Made by a program: the position numbers and the translations under genes | The notes under the pieces: model-generated | Seen by the model: the letters and a program-made list of their open reading frames with translations, nothing else | Told to the model about the DNA's origin: nothing | Database searches by the model: none | In this document: in pieces, positions 1 through 8,665 of the stretch | How positions within the stretch are numbered: the first letter of the stretch is position 1 | Layout: each line of letters starts with the position of its first letter | Source: Streptomyces canus | GTDB lineage: Bacteria > Actinomycetota > Actinomycetes > Streptomycetales > Streptomycetaceae | Length of the DNA: 64,000 nt | Reading direction: 5' to 3' | Assembly (NCBI RefSeq): GCF_001514145.1 | Contig: NZ_KQ948669.1 | Coordinates: forward strand, 62,001-126,000

Positions 1-1
1 C

Positions 2-1240
2 AGCGACTGGACGGCGGTTCCGTCCCAGGAGTCGCTGGAGCGGGCCGCGGAGATCCTCAACTCCGGTGACAAGCCCGCGATCCTGATCGGTCAGGGGGCG
101 GCCGGAGCTCGGGCCGAGGTGGAGCGGATCGCCGAGCTGCTCGGCGCGGGCGTCGCCAAGGCGCTGCTCGGCAAGGACGCGCTGAGCGACGAACTCCCGT
201 ACGTCACCGGCTCGATCGGCCTGCTGGGCACGCGACCGTCGTACGAACTCATGCGGGACTGCGACACCCTGCTGACCATCGGCTCGTCGTTCCCCTACAC
301 GCAGTTCCTGCCGGACTTCGGCACGGCGCGGGGCGTGCAGATCGACATCGACCCGCACATGGTCGGGATGCGTTATCCGTACGAGGTGAATCTCGTCGGC
401 GACGCGAAGGCGACGCTGCAGCGGCTGATCCCGATGCTGGACGTGGAGCGCGGCGGGCGCGAGTGGTACGACACGGTGTGCGACAACGTCTCACGCTGGC
501 GCGAGGTGATGGAGCGGCGGGCGCAGCAGTCGGCCGACCCGATCAATCCGGAGTACGTGGCCCACGCCCTCGACCCGCTGCTGCCCGACAACGCGATCGT
601 CACCTCGGACTCCGGTTCCACCGCCAACTGGTACGCCCGGCACCTGACCATGCGTCCCGGCATGCGTGCGTCGCTGTCCGGCACGCTGGCGACGATGGGC
701 CCCGGGGTGCCGTACGCGATCGGCGCGAAGTTCGCGCACCCGGACCGGCCGGCGATCGCGCTGGTCGGGGACGGGGCGATGCAGATGAACGAGATGGCCG
801 AGCTGATCACCGCGGCCAAGTACCGGGATCTGTGGGAGGATCCGCGGCTGATCGTCGCCATCTGGAACAACCACGACCTCAACCAGGTCACCTGGGAGAT
901 GCGGGCCATGGAGGGCGCCCCGTCCTTCCTGCCCTCGCAGCAGCTCCCGGACGTCCAGTACGCCGCGTTCGCCCGCTCCCTCGGCCTGACCGGGATCCGG
1001 GTGGAGAAGCCGGAGGACGTGGAGGCGGCCTGGCGGGCCGGTCTCGAGGCGGACGGGCCCGCGGTCCTGGAGTTCCTCACCGACCCGGCCGTACCACCGA
1101 TCCCGCCGCACGCGAGCTGGGAGCAGATGGAGGCCACGGCCGCGTCGATCCTCAAGGGTGACGCGGACCGGGCCTCCATGGTGAAGCAGGGCTTCAAGGC
1201 GAAGGTGCAGGAGTTCCTGCCGGGGCGGGAGAAGAAGTAG
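2..1240 (+). CDS. Thiamine-pyrophosphate enzyme, pyruvate oxidase/dehydrogenase-like (5' partial)
   Basis: The reading frame is open from the first bases of the window, so the N-terminal part lies outside it. What remains is the central FAD/nucleotide-binding-like domain (roughly the first 190 codons) and the C-terminal thiamine-diphosphate domain. The TPP-binding signature is visible as VGDGAMQMNEMAELI followed about 25 residues later by IWNNHDLN, the classic GDG...NN spacing. Family knowledge: acetolactate synthase, pyruvate oxidase and glyoxylate carboligase share this fold. The residues around the motif look most like PoxB-type pyruvate oxidase/dehydrogenase, a cytosolic or membrane-peripheral enzyme decarboxylating pyruvate to acetate. 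The exact substrate cannot be read from this fragment. The C-terminus ends in a Lys/Arg-rich stretch (FLPGREKK). Its 3' end overlaps a small convergent reading frame. Confidence 0.85.
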   Translation, partial: SDWTAVPSQESLERAAEILNSGDKPAILIGQGAAGARAEVERIAELLGAGVAKALLGKDALSDELPYVTGSIGLLGTRPSYELMRDCDTLLTIGSSFPYTQFLPDFGTARGVQIDIDPHMVGMRYPYEVNLVGDAKATLQRLIPMLDVERGGREWYDTVCDNVSRWREVMERRAQQSADPINPEYVAHALDPLLPDNAIVTSDSGSTANWYARHLTMRPGMRASLSGTLATMGPGVPYAIGAKFAHPDRPAIALVGDGAMQMNEMAELITAAKYRDLWEDPRLIVAIWNNHDLNQVTWEMRAMEGAPSFLPSQQLPDVQYAAFARSLGLTGIRVEKPEDVEAAWRAGLEADGPAVLEFLTDPAVPPIPPHASWEQMEATAASILKGDADRASMVKQGFKAKVQEFLPGREKK

Positions 1241-1367
1241 CCACCGGGAGGGCGGCCGGTTCGCGCCGGTCGTCCTCCTGCTCCGACAGCATCAGCTCCT
1301 CGTACCGGCCGAGCGCGAGCACGACGCCGAGCATGAGGATCGGTATGAGCGCGGCGAGGACCATCAT
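1194..1367 (-). CDS. Small single-pass membrane protein (57 aa)
   Basis: The frame starts with two adjacent ATG codons and encodes one hydrophobic helix (VLAALIPILMLGVVLALG), then an acidic/basic linker (RYEELMLSEQEDDRRE) and a Pro/Ala/Ser-rich tail. A GGA-containing stretch lies just upstream of the start. It overlaps the 3' end of the upstream convergent gene by 47 bases, which makes the last residues less certain. The layout of a short N-terminal anchor plus charged tail is common among small Streptomyces membrane proteins of unknown function. No family is recognised. It could be a chance frame, but the helix followed by a charged stop-transfer sequence argues for a real gene. Confidence 0.45.
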   Translation of the reverse strand: MMVLAALIPILMLGVVLALGRYEELMLSEQEDDRREPAALPVATSSPAPAGTPAPSP

Positions 1368-1441
1368 CGCCCTGTCCTTCCCGGGGGAGGTGCGCGGGGG
1401 GGGTCCGAGCCGAGTCTCCCGGCTTCGGTCCGGCAAACCCG

Positions 1442-1466
1442 GTGTCGGCCTCCGGTGCACGGGTAC
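1442..1466 (+). promoter_or_regulatory. Putative SigB-type promoter upstream of the DUF2795-CBS pair
   Basis: GTGT, a 15-base spacer and GGGTAC fit the Streptomyces SigB-family consensus GNNT-N14-16-GGGTA(C/T). The -10 element ends 32 bases before the ATG at 1499, a normal leader length. This is a consensus match only. Confidence 0.5.
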
Positions 1467-1498
1467 GCGGTGCGGACCCCGAAGATCTGGAGGGAGAC

Positions 1499-1885
1499 AT
1501 GCAGCGAGGCAGCGACCGGCTGAGTCGCCACCGTGACGACGAGATGAAGCACGAACTCCAGGGTCTGCTTCGCTCCGGGCATCCCACCCGGAGTGAGGAG
1601 TGGAACGACCCCGAGCCGACCGCCGACGACGATCCGCAGGTCTGGGGCGGACCCGTGGCGCCGGGCAGCAGCGGGGCGTCACTGGAGACCGTCCGACTGG
1701 AGCTGGCCCGGCTCCTGGGCCGCAGCTCGTTCCCCGCCACTTCCGTGGAGCTGGGGCGGGTGCTGCGCCACAAGAACGCCCCCGACGCCCTCGCAGAGGC
1801 GGTGGAGGGACTGCCACGCAAGGAGAACTACGCCAACGTCCAGGAGCTCGCTCGGGCACTCACCCGGACGGAGGGCACCCGGTGA
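1499..1885 (+). CDS. DUF2795 domain-containing protein (128 aa)
   Basis: The ATG at 1499 was chosen over an upstream in-frame start because GGAGGGA sits just before it. The N-terminal half is polar and acidic (DEMKHELQGLLRSGHPTRSEEW). The C-terminal half, about residues 60-125, is the DUF2795 fold, a small helical domain with the pattern ELARLLGRSSFPATSVELGRV... and LPRKENYANVQELARAL. DUF2795 proteins are common in actinomycetes and many are stress-induced, but no biochemical role is established. The stop overlaps the start of the CBS-domain gene by four bases (GTGA), so the two are probably translationally coupled. A SigB-like promoter lies immediately upstream. Confidence in the family is high; function is unknown. 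Confidence 0.85.
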   Translation: MQRGSDRLSRHRDDEMKHELQGLLRSGHPTRSEEWNDPEPTADDDPQVWGGPVAPGSSGASLETVRLELARLLGRSSFPATSVELGRVLRHKNAPDALAEAVEGLPRKENYANVQELARALTRTEGTR

Positions 1886-2316
1886 CGGCGGAGCTCGTGA
1901 GGGACGTGATGACGCCCGGTGTGGTGGCCGTCCGCCCGGACGCCTCGCTGGTCGAGGCGGCGCGGCTGATGCGCGCGCAGGACATCGGCGATGTCGTGGT
2001 GGCCGACGGTCAGCACGTGGTGGGGCTGCTCACCGACCGGGACATCACGGTCCGGGCCGTCGCCGACGGCGTCGACCCGCTGACCGTGAGTGCCCAGTCG
2101 GTGTGCACGCCGGATCCGCTGACCGTCGCCCCCGGCGACCCGGTGACGCAGGCGGTCGCGCTGATGCGCGCGCACGCCGTACGGCGGCTGCCGGTGATCG
2201 AGGACGGCCTGCCCGTCGGCATCGTGAGCCTCGGGGACATCGCCGAGGGCCGGGACCCGGGGTCGGCGCTCGCCGACATCAGCCGTGCTGATCCGGACGA
2301 CGGGGCCCCCGTATGA
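1882..2316 (+). CDS. CBS-domain pair protein (144 aa)
   Basis: Two tandem CBS motifs fill the protein. The first (about residues 5-60) contains VRDVMTPGVVAVRPDASL and GLLTDRDITVRAV. The second (about 68-125) contains ALMRAHAVRRLPVIEDG and GIVSLGDIA. Stand-alone CBS pairs bind adenine nucleotides and act as energy or stress sensors for partners. No effector domain is present here. The GTG start overlaps the preceding stop (GTGA), and its own stop overlaps a downstream ATG (ATGA) that opens a decayed membrane-protein gene. It was therefore probably the second gene of a three-gene operon, likely under the SigB-type promoter at 1442-1466. Confidence 0.9.
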   Translation: MTAELVRDVMTPGVVAVRPDASLVEAARLMRAQDIGDVVVADGQHVVGLLTDRDITVRAVADGVDPLTVSAQSVCTPDPLTVAPGDPVTQAVALMRAHAVRRLPVIEDGLPVGIVSLGDIAEGRDPGSALADISRADPDDGAPV

Positions 2317-2640
2317 ACCGGGGCCGGGCAGCGGAGATCAGTGCCACCGCTGCCACGGTCGACGTCTGGGACGTGACCACCCGGTAACTCCTCCACGGGC
2401 TGCTGCCCGGCTGGTTCGTGCCGGGGCTCGCCGACTGGGTGATGCACCGGCGCACCCGCATCGAGGACACCGCGGGGACGAAGGAGTCCCTGATCCTCCC
2501 CCACTGCCACAAGGGCGTGGGCCACCCCCACCTGATGACGGGGGTGGTGCCGCGGTGCACGAGGCGACCGCTCTGTGAGACGTGAAGACGGCCGTCGACA
2601 GCGACCGCTTCGCCGGGCTCGCGTCGCTGATGGGCCGCTG
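2313..2640 (+). pseudogene. Decayed integral membrane protein gene (often labelled diguanylate cyclase-like in Streptomyces)
   Basis: A start codon overlaps the CBS gene stop (ATGA), but the frame hits TAA at 2385 after 24 codons. Reading on in that frame gives GLLPGWFVPGLADWVMHRRT and RIEDTAGTKESLI, a conserved segment of a Streptomyces membrane-protein family. After about 2500 the similarity moves to another frame, HEATAL-stop-DVKTAVDSDR, where TGA at about 2577 stands where TGG (Trp) is expected. The transmembrane middle of the protein is missing between these parts. Two nonsense changes, a frameshift and an internal deletion show that the gene is dead. The family assignment is from memory of the motif and is less certain than the decay itself. 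Confidence 0.65.
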
Positions 2641-2726
2641 TCACCGGGCTACGGCGAGGAGCCGCTGCGCTGTGCGCGCGCTTCCCGAGCAAGGAAAAAG
2701 CTTTCCAGAAAGGACGTTGAACCATC

Positions 2727-3269
2727 ATGCGTATCGCGTTTCTGACCGCACCCGAGGGCGTCGAGCAGATCGAGCTCACCGATCCGTGGCAGGCGGCGGT
2801 GAACGCGGGGCACGAACCCGTGCTCGTGTCGACGGAGCCCGGCAAGATCCAGGCGTTCGACCATCTCGACAAGGCGGACACCTTCCCCGTGCAGGAGGTC
2901 GTGGGCGAGACGTCCGCGGAATCCTTCGGCGGCCTGGTGCTGCCCGGCGGCGTGGCCAACCCGGACTTCCTGCGGATGAACGAGAAGGCCGTGGCGTTCG
3001 TACGGGACTTCTTCACCCAGGGGCGCCCGGTGGCCGCGATCTGCCACGCGCCGTGGACGCTCGTCGAGGCGGACGCCGTCCGGGGCCGGGTGCTCACCTC
3101 CTGGCCGAGTCTTGAGACGGACCTCCGCAACGCGGGCGCCACCTGGGTGGACGAGCAGGTCAAGGTCTGCGACCACGGGAACAACAAGCTGGTCACCAGC
3201 CGCAAGCCGGACGACCTCAAGGCGTTCTGCGAGACGTTCCTCGACGTGTTCGCGAAGGAGGCCGCCTAG
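2727..3269 (+). CDS. DJ-1/PfpI-family protein (180 aa)
   Basis: The protein covers the whole single-domain DJ-1/PfpI fold. The nucleophile elbow is AICHAPW, with the cysteine near residue 106 followed by histidine as in PfpI proteases and YhbO-like stress proteins. An upstream acidic residue (ELTDPW region) and GGLVLPGG complete the pattern. Family members are reported as chaperones, deglycases or proteases in oxidative and carbonyl stress. AAAGGA before the ATG acts as ribosome binding site. The stop codon shares one base with the GTG of the catalase gene (TAGTG), so the two are co-translated. The catalase itself carries a second, catalytically dead copy of this fold at its C-terminus. Confidence 0.9.
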   Translation: MRIAFLTAPEGVEQIELTDPWQAAVNAGHEPVLVSTEPGKIQAFDHLDKADTFPVQEVVGETSAESFGGLVLPGGVANPDFLRMNEKAVAFVRDFFTQGRPVAAICHAPWTLVEADAVRGRVLTSWPSLETDLRNAGATWVDEQVKVCDHGNNKLVTSRKPDDLKAFCETFLDVFAKEAA

Positions 3270-5368
3270 TGGACCCGGCCGACCGCAAGCAGCGTCAGCG
3301 CGAAGGTTCTCACGCCGACGACCCGACCGCAGGGCCGCTCACCACCGACCAGGGCGTCGAGGTCGACCACACCGACGACTCGCTCGCCGCCGGTGAGCGC
3401 GGTCCGACCCTCATGGAGGACTTCCACTTCCGGGAGAAGCTCACCCACTTCGACCACGAGCGGATCCCGGAGCGGGTGGTGCACGCGCGGGGCGCGGGCG
3501 CGTACGGCTACTTCGAACCGTACGAGTCCTGCGCGGAGTTCACCCGGGCCGCCTTCCTCCAGGACCCCGCGGTCCGCACCCCCGTCTTCGTACGGTTCTC
3601 GACCGTGCAGGGGCCCAAGGGTTCCGCGGACACCGTGCGGGACGTGCGCGGCTTCGCCACCAAGTTCTATACGTCGGAGGGCAATTACGACCTCGTCGGG
3701 AACAACTTCCCGGTCTTCTTCATCCAGGACGGCATCAAGTTCCCGGACTTCGTGCACGCGGTGAAGCCGGAGCCGCACAACGACATCCCCACCGGCGCCT
3801 CGGCGCACGACACGCTGTGGGACTTCGTGTCGCTCCAGCCGGAGACCCTGCACGCGATCATGTGGCTGATGTCGGACCGGGCGATCCCGCGCAGCTACCG
3901 CATGATGCAGGGCTTCGGCGTGCACACCTTCCGGTTCGTGAACGCGGAGGGCAAGGGCACCTTCGTGAAGTTCCACTGGAAGCCGAGGCTGGGCGCGCAC
4001 TCGCTGGTGTGGGACGAGGCGCAGGAGTGCCAGGGCCGTGACCCGGACTTCAACCGGCGCGACCTGTGGGACGCCATCGAGGCCGGCGAGTACCCGGAGT
4101 GGGAGCTCGGCGTGCAACTGGTGCCGGAGGAGGACGAGTTCGCGTTCGACTTCGATCTGCTCGACGCCACGAAGCTCATCCCGGAGGAGCAGGTGCCCGT
4201 CCGGCCGATCGGCCGGATGGTGCTCGACCGCAACCCGGAGAACTTCTTCGCCGAGACCGAGCAGGTCGCCTTCCACACCGCCAACGTCGTGCCCGGTATC
4301 GACTTCACCAACGACCCGCTGCTCCAGGCCCGCAACTTCTCCTACCTGGACACCCAGTTGATCCGGCTGGGCGGGCCGAACTTCTCCCAGCTGCCGGTGA
4401 ACCGGCCGGTGGCGCCGGTGCGCAACAACCAGCGTGACGGCTACCACCAGAGCGCGATCCACCGGGGCACGAACTACTTCCCGAACTCGCTCGGCGGCGG
4501 CTGCCCGGCCCACGCCGGTGTCGACGGGCAGGCGTTCACGCACTACGCGGAACGTGTGGACGGGCACAAGATCCGGCGGCGCAGCCCGAGTTTCCAGGAC
4601 CACTACAGCCAGCCCGCGCTGTTCTGGAACAGCATGGCCGACTGGGAGAAGCAGCACATCGTCGAGGCGTTCCGCTTCGAGCTGGGCAAGGTGGGCGCCC
4701 GGACGGTGCGGGCCCGTACGGTCGAGCACCTCGCGAAGGTGGACGGCGAGCTGGCGACGCAGGTGGCGCGCGGTATCGGGGTACCGGAACCCACCGCGGG
4801 CGAGACGGCGTACAAGCTCTCCTCCCCCGCTCTCAGCCTGGAGTCGCTGCGCGGCGACGGCTCCATCCGCACCCGGCAGATCGCGGTCCTGGTCACCGAC
4901 GGGATCGACGCCGAGCAGGTGACCTCGGTGCGGGAACGGCTGGCCGCCGAGGGCGCCGTCGTGGAGGCGCTGGCACCGACGGACGGGGAGGTGCGGGGCG
5001 CCGACGGCGAGCTGTACACCGTGGACCGCGCGCTGCCGACCGTCGCGTCCGTGCTGTACGACGCCGTCCTGCTGCCCGGCGGTCCCGTGGGCACTCCGCC
5101 GACGGCCGCCGACCAGGACGTCATGCGTTTCGTGCGGGACGCCTACCGGCACGGCAAGCCGGTCGGCGCGCTCGGCTCGGGCGTCGGGATCCTGTCGTCG
5201 CTGGAGCCGGAGGGACTGCGGCTGTCCACCGAGTTCCACCGCGTGGAGTCCGACCAGGGCGTGGTGACGGAGACGTCGCCGGGTCCGGCGGTCGAGGAGT
5301 TCCTGGACGCGTTCGTGGCCGCGATCGCGGCACACCGGCACTGGGACCGGCTGCCCACGCGCCACTGA
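3269..5368 (+). CDS. katE: Large-subunit heme catalase (HPII/KatE type) with C-terminal DJ-1-like domain
   Basis: This 699-residue protein has the length of clade-2 large catalases. The catalase core runs to about residue 500. It includes the distal His region ([13 protein letters not shown]), the conserved RFSTVQG strand, the [10 protein letters not shown] segment with the active-site Asn, and the proximal heme-ligand helix RNFSYLDTQ with its Tyr. About residues 545-690 form the DJ-1/GATase-like domain typical of HPII; its nucleophile elbow reads ALGSGVG, lacking the cysteine. It removes hydrogen peroxide in the cytoplasm. The GTG start overlaps the stop of the upstream DJ-1 gene, and AAGGAGG lies just before it. 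A strong hairpin follows the stop. KatE-type catalases are general-stress genes, in line with SigB-like promoters nearby, though none was found directly in front of this pair. Confidence 0.96.
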   Translation: MDPADRKQRQREGSHADDPTAGPLTTDQGVEVDHTDDSLAAGERGPTLMEDFHFREKLTHFDHERIPERVVHARGAGAYGYFEPYESCAEFTRAAFLQDPAVRTPVFVRFSTVQGPKGSADTVRDVRGFATKFYTSEGNYDLVGNNFPVFFIQDGIKFPDFVHAVKPEPHNDIPTGASAHDTLWDFVSLQPETLHAIMWLMSDRAIPRSYRMMQGFGVHTFRFVNAEGKGTFVKFHWKPRLGAHSLVWDEAQECQGRDPDFNRRDLWDAIEAGEYPEWELGVQLVPEEDEFAFDFDLLDATKLIPEEQVPVRPIGRMVLDRNPENFFAETEQVAFHTANVVPGIDFTNDPLLQARNFSYLDTQLIRLGGPNFSQLPVNRPVAPVRNNQRDGYHQSAIHRGTNYFPNSLGGGCPAHAGVDGQAFTHYAERVDGHKIRRRSPSFQDHYSQPALFWNSMADWEKQHIVEAFRFELGKVGARTVRARTVEHLAKVDGELATQVARGIGVPEPTAGETAYKLSSPALSLESLRGDGSIRTRQIAVLVTDGIDAEQVTSVRERLAAEGAVVEALAPTDGEVRGADGELYTVDRALPTVASVLYDAVLLPGGPVGTPPTAADQDVMRFVRDAYRHGKPVGALGSGVGILSSLEPEGLRLSTEFHRVESDQGVVTETSPGPAVEEFLDAFVAAIAAHRHWDRLPTRH

Positions 5369-5386
5369 GCCTGCGGGCACCTCATC

Positions 5387-5420
5387 GGTGGCCTGCTGAT
5401 CACGTGATCGGCAGGCCACC
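5387..5420. terminator. Bidirectional hairpin terminator between katE and the DUF6158 gene
   Basis: GGTGGCCTGC pairs with GCAGGCCACC, and the centre GATCACGTGATC is itself palindromic, giving an almost uninterrupted 34-base inverted repeat with one internal mismatch. It lies between convergent genes and has no clear U-tract, as is usual in Streptomyces. Confidence 0.7.
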
Positions 5421-5457
5421 GTCGGCTGTCCGCGCAGGTCCGCCCAGGTCAGTCCGG

Positions 5458-5739
5458 TCAGTCCAGCGCCGGTGTGGCCGACTCCCCCGGCCCGCGGTCC
5501 CGCGCGCCCTCACGTGTGCGGCCCGCGGCCACCGTCCGGCGCGGGTTGCGGCGCAGATACTCGCCCTCGAGCCGGGCCATGCGTTCGTTGTGGGTGCTGA
5601 GCGCGTCGTTCGAGCCGTGGAGCAGCGTTTCGTGCCGGGTGCGATGGATCGTCTCCAGCTCTTTCATGAGCTGCTGGTCGTCCAACCTGCTGGGGTCGAC
5701 TCCGATCATGGTGGTACCCCGCTCGTCGTGTTCGTTCAT
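5458..5739 (-). CDS. DUF6158 family protein (93 aa)
   Basis: A short helical protein with the core VDPSRLDDQQLMKELETI and HRTRHETLLHGSND followed by MARLEGEYLRRNP, a pattern I recognise from DUF6158 proteins of Streptomyces. The C-terminus is Arg/Gly-rich and probably unstructured. The start is taken at MNEHDERG. A second in-frame ATG at 5709 (MIGVDPSR) is possible. The palindrome GGGTACCC sits only 7 bases upstream of the chosen start, so if it acts as a promoter element on this strand the mRNA would be nearly leaderless. It is divergent from the baeRF-like gene. Function unknown. Confidence 0.75.
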   Translation of the reverse strand: MNEHDERGTTMIGVDPSRLDDQQLMKELETIHRTRHETLLHGSNDALSTHNERMARLEGEYLRRNPRRTVAAGRTREGARDRGPGESATPALD

Positions 5740-5752
5740 GCGCTTCGGGTAC
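5728..5752 (+). promoter_or_regulatory. Putative SigB-type promoter for the baeRF/Vms1-like gene
   Basis: GTGT, a 15-base spacer and GGGTAC give the same arrangement as at 1442-1466. The -10 is part of the palindrome GGGTACCC (5747-5754), so a GGGTAC is also presented to the divergent DUF6158 gene. The downstream start is 54 bases away. Confidence 0.5.
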
Positions 5753-5805
5753 CCGCCCGGCAAGCATTACCGCATTGCCCCCGAGCGGCATCCGGGAGGG
5801 AACCC

Positions 5806-6909
5806 ATGGATCTCGCCTTTCTGCATCCACTCTACGAACATCCTGGCCCCTGGGCCTCTGTGTACGTCGACGCCCCCCGTCCCACGGAGGACACCCTCCA
5901 CGAACGGCATCTCGCGGCGGTCGCGGTCGCCCGCGAGCTGTCCACGCAGGGGGCCGACGAGGAGACCTGCGTGGCCGTGCGGGAGGCGATCGAGGAACTG
6001 CGGCACTCGTCCGAGCCACACGGCCGGGCTCTCTTCGCGCGGGCCGGCGAGGTCGTCCTGGACCCGGCGCTGTCCAGGTCCCCCGAGGGCAGCCTGGTCC
6101 GCTGGGCCCCGCTGCCGCACACCGCGCCGCTGCTGGAACTGGCCGGCGAGGACCCGGTGTGCGTGGTGGCGTACGTCGACCGCAAGGGCGCCGACTTCGA
6201 GCTGCGCGGGGCGCTCGGCCGGCAGGGCGCCGGTTCGGTCACCGGCAAGCAGTGGCCCGTCCACCGGACGAGCAGCTCCGACTGGTCGGAGCGGCACTTC
6301 CAGCTGCGGGTGGAGAACACCTGGGAGCACAACGCGGCCGAGATCGCCGACGCGCTCGCCGTCTGCCAGGAGGAGACCGGCGCCGACCTGCTGATCCTGG
6401 TCGGTGACGAGCGGGAGAAGCGGTCCGTGCACGAGCGGCTGCCGAAGCGGCTGCAGGGCCGGGTCGTCGAGGCCGAGCACGGCGCCGGCAGCCGGCTGCT
6501 CGACGAGGACGTGGAACAGGCCCGTGCCGAGCATGTACGGCAGCGCGCGGAGCGGGAGCTGGAACGGTTCCTCGCGGCCCGCACACCGGGCGACGACGGG
6601 CAGCCCGGAGCCGTGGAGGGCGTGCCCGCGCTGGTCGAGGCGGCGCGCGAGCACCGTATCGACGAACTCCTGATCCGCCCGGACGGGCCGGATGCACACC
6701 GCGAGGTGTGGGTCGGGGAGGACCCGGACCAGGTGGCGGTCCGCCGCACGGATCTGAAGATCCTCGGCGAACAGAACTCCTGGTCGGCCCGGGCGGACGA
6801 CGCGCTGATCAGGTCGGCGGTGGCGACGGGGGCTCCGGCGCTCTCGGTGACGCCGGCGAGCGAGGAGGCCCCGGTGGGCGGCCTGGGCGCACTGCTGCGC
6901 TGGGTCTGA
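5806..6909 (+). CDS. baeRF2/Vms1-Ankzf1-like protein (Rv2629 family, 367 aa)
   Basis: The N-terminus MDLAFLHPLYEHPGPWASVY and the segment VCVVAYVDRKGADFELRG match the bacterial archaeo-eukaryotic release-factor family that includes mycobacterial Rv2629. The central part (about residues 165-240) keeps the eRF1 domain-2-like NAAEIADAL helix, and the third domain ends with a Val/Ala-rich strand region. Such proteins are named as Vms1/Ankzf1-type peptidyl-tRNA hydrolases by homology. In bacteria they are thought to act on stalled or hibernating ribosomes, which is not shown for this one. GGGAGGGA precedes the ATG, which is why it is preferred over the long open upstream frame. A SigB-like promoter lies 54 bases upstream, fitting a dormancy or stress role. 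Confidence 0.85.
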   Translation: MDLAFLHPLYEHPGPWASVYVDAPRPTEDTLHERHLAAVAVARELSTQGADEETCVAVREAIEELRHSSEPHGRALFARAGEVVLDPALSRSPEGSLVRWAPLPHTAPLLELAGEDPVCVVAYVDRKGADFELRGALGRQGAGSVTGKQWPVHRTSSSDWSERHFQLRVENTWEHNAAEIADALAVCQEETGADLLILVGDEREKRSVHERLPKRLQGRVVEAEHGAGSRLLDEDVEQARAEHVRQRAERELERFLAARTPGDDGQPGAVEGVPALVEAAREHRIDELLIRPDGPDAHREVWVGEDPDQVAVRRTDLKILGEQNSWSARADDALIRSAVATGAPALSVTPASEEAPVGGLGALLRWV

Positions 6910-6921
6910 GACGCCCCGGAC

Positions 6922-6950
6922 GGGCCCGGTGACCTGCGGTTACCGGGCCC
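6922..6950. terminator. Bidirectional hairpin terminator
   Basis: GGGCCCGGTGACC pairs with GGTTACCGGGCCC across a three-base loop (13-bp stem, one G:T-type mismatch), followed by CTTTCC on the plus strand. It separates the convergent baeRF-like and ABC-F genes and overlaps the last codons of the latter. Confidence 0.7.
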
Positions 6951-8562
6951 TTTCCACGCGTCGCTCGTCCCACACAGGCTCCGCCGTCTCGCGTACCCGC
7001 CCGTCCGAGCCGAAGACCAGGTACCGGTCGAAGGAGCGCGCGAACCAGCGGTCGTGGGTGACCGCGAGGACCGTGCCGTCGAAGGCCTCCAGGCCCTCCT
7101 GGAGGGCCTCCGCGGACTCCAGGTCAAGGTTGTCCGTGGGCTCGTCCAAGAGGAGCGCGGTGACGCCCTGGAGCTCCAGGAGGAGGATCTGGAAGCGGGC
7201 CTGCTGGCCGCCGGAGAGCCGGTCGAAGCCCTGCTCGGCCTGGCCGGTCAGCTCGTAGCGGCGCAGCCGGGACATCGCGGCGCCCCGGTCCTGGGCGTGC
7301 TCCTTCCAGAGGATGTCGAGAAGAGTGCGGCCGAAGAGCTCGGGGTGAGCATGCGTCTGCGCGAAGTGCCCGGGCACGACCCGCGCCCCGAGCTTCCACT
7401 GCCCGGTGTGCGCCACGGTGGAGTCCCCCGCCAGCAGCCGCAGGAAGTGCGACTTGCCGGAGCCGTTGGAGCCGAGGACGGCGACGCGTTCGCCGTAGAA
7501 GACCTCCAGATCGAAGGGCTTCATCAGGCCGGTCAGTTCAAGTCCCGTACAGGTGACGGCTCTTACGCCTGTGCGACCGCCCTTGAGCCGCATCTTGATG
7601 TCCTGCTCGCGCGGCGGCTCGGGCGGCGGGCCCGCTTCCTCGAACTTGCGCAGCCGGGTCTGGGCGGCCTGGTAGCGGGAAGCCAACTCGTGGCTGATGC
7701 TGGCTGCCTGACGGAGACTCAGCACCAGCTTCTTGAGCTGCGCGTGCTTCTCGTCCCAGCGCCGGCGCAACTCCTCGAAACGGGCGAATCGTTCGCGCCG
7801 CGCCTCGTGATACGTGGCGAAACCGCCGCCGTGCACCCAGGCGTCCGCCCCGGCGGGCGAGGGCTCCACCGACACGATCTTCTCGGCGGCCCGCGAGAGC
7901 AGCTCCCGGTCGTGGGAGACGAAGAGCACCGTCTTGCGGGTCTCCTTCAGCCGCTCCTCCAGCCAGCGCTTGCCGGGCACGTCGAGGTAGTTGTCCGGCT
8001 CGTCGAGCAGCAGCACCTCGTCCGTGCCGCGCAGCAGCGCCTCCAGCACCAGCCGCTTCTGCTCACCGCCGGACAGGGTCCGCACCTGCCGGAACTGCGC
8101 CTTGTCGTACGGCACCCCGAGCGCGGCCATGGTGCACATGTCCCACAGCGTCTCGGACTCGTACCCGCGCACCTCGGCCCAGTCGGACAGCGCCTGCGCG
8201 TACTTCAGCTGGGCGGCCTCGTCGTCGACGGTCATGATCAGGTGCTCGGCCCGGTCGACGGCCTGCGCGGCCTCCCTGATCCGCGGCGGCGCGACCGACA
8301 CGAGCAGGTCCCGTACGGTCGTCTCGTCCCGTACGGACCCCACGAACTGCCGCATCACCCCGAGGCCGCCACTCACGGTGACCGTCCCGCCGTGCGGTTT
8401 CAGCTCGCCGGAGATCAGCCGCAGCAGGGTGGTCTTGCCCGCGCCATTGGGCCCGACGAGGGCCACGACGGCCCCTTCCCCCACCCGGAAGGACACATCG
8501 CCGAGCAGCGCCCTCCCGTCGGGGAGGTAGTACTCGAGGTGCGCGGCTTCCAGATGTCCCAT
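6940..8562 (-). CDS. ABC-F family ATPase (540 aa)
   Basis: Two ABC ATPase domains lie on one chain with no transmembrane segments, the ABC-F architecture. Domain 1 has Walker A GPNGAGKTT (about residue 37), signature LSGGEQKRL and Walker B VLLLDEPDNYLD. Domain 2 has Walker A GSNGSGKSH, signature LSGGQQARF and LLLDEPTDNLDL. A charged helical linker (about residues 245-320, LRRRWDEKHAQLKKL) joins them. ABC-F proteins bind the ribosomal E site and modulate translation, and some protect ribosomes from antibiotics. This one could be an EttA-like factor or a resistance protein, and the sequence alone does not decide. ATG lies near the window of divergent remnants at 8.6 kb. Confidence 0.93.
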   Translation of the reverse strand: MGHLEAAHLEYYLPDGRALLGDVSFRVGEGAVVALVGPNGAGKTTLLRLISGELKPHGGTVTVSGGLGVMRQFVGSVRDETTVRDLLVSVAPPRIREAAQAVDRAEHLIMTVDDEAAQLKYAQALSDWAEVRGYESETLWDMCTMAALGVPYDKAQFRQVRTLSGGEQKRLVLEALLRGTDEVLLLDEPDNYLDVPGKRWLEERLKETRKTVLFVSHDRELLSRAAEKIVSVEPSPAGADAWVHGGGFATYHEARRERFARFEELRRRWDEKHAQLKKLVLSLRQAASISHELASRYQAAQTRLRKFEEAGPPPEPPREQDIKMRLKGGRTGVRAVTCTGLELTGLMKPFDLEVFYGERVAVLGSNGSGKSHFLRLLAGDSTVAHTGQWKLGARVVPGHFAQTHAHPELFGRTLLDILWKEHAQDRGAAMSRLRRYELTGQAEQGFDRLSGGQQARFQILLLELQGVTALLLDEPTDNLDLESAEALQEGLEAFDGTVLAVTHDRWFARSFDRYLVFGSDGRVRETAEPVWDERRVERAR

Positions 8563-8665
8563 GGGGCCGCATTGTGCGTGTAACGACGGGACCAGGGCAA
8601 ACGCTTATCCCTTGGCCGGGCGAGGAGACGCGCCCCGCTGGAGGTTGTCCCGTATGGGGCGTGAG

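Noticed and set aside
3266-5419. 717-codon open frame antisense to the catalase gene
   Set aside because: Arg/Val/Leu-rich translation typical of the complementary frame of GC-rich coding DNA. The catalase is certain.
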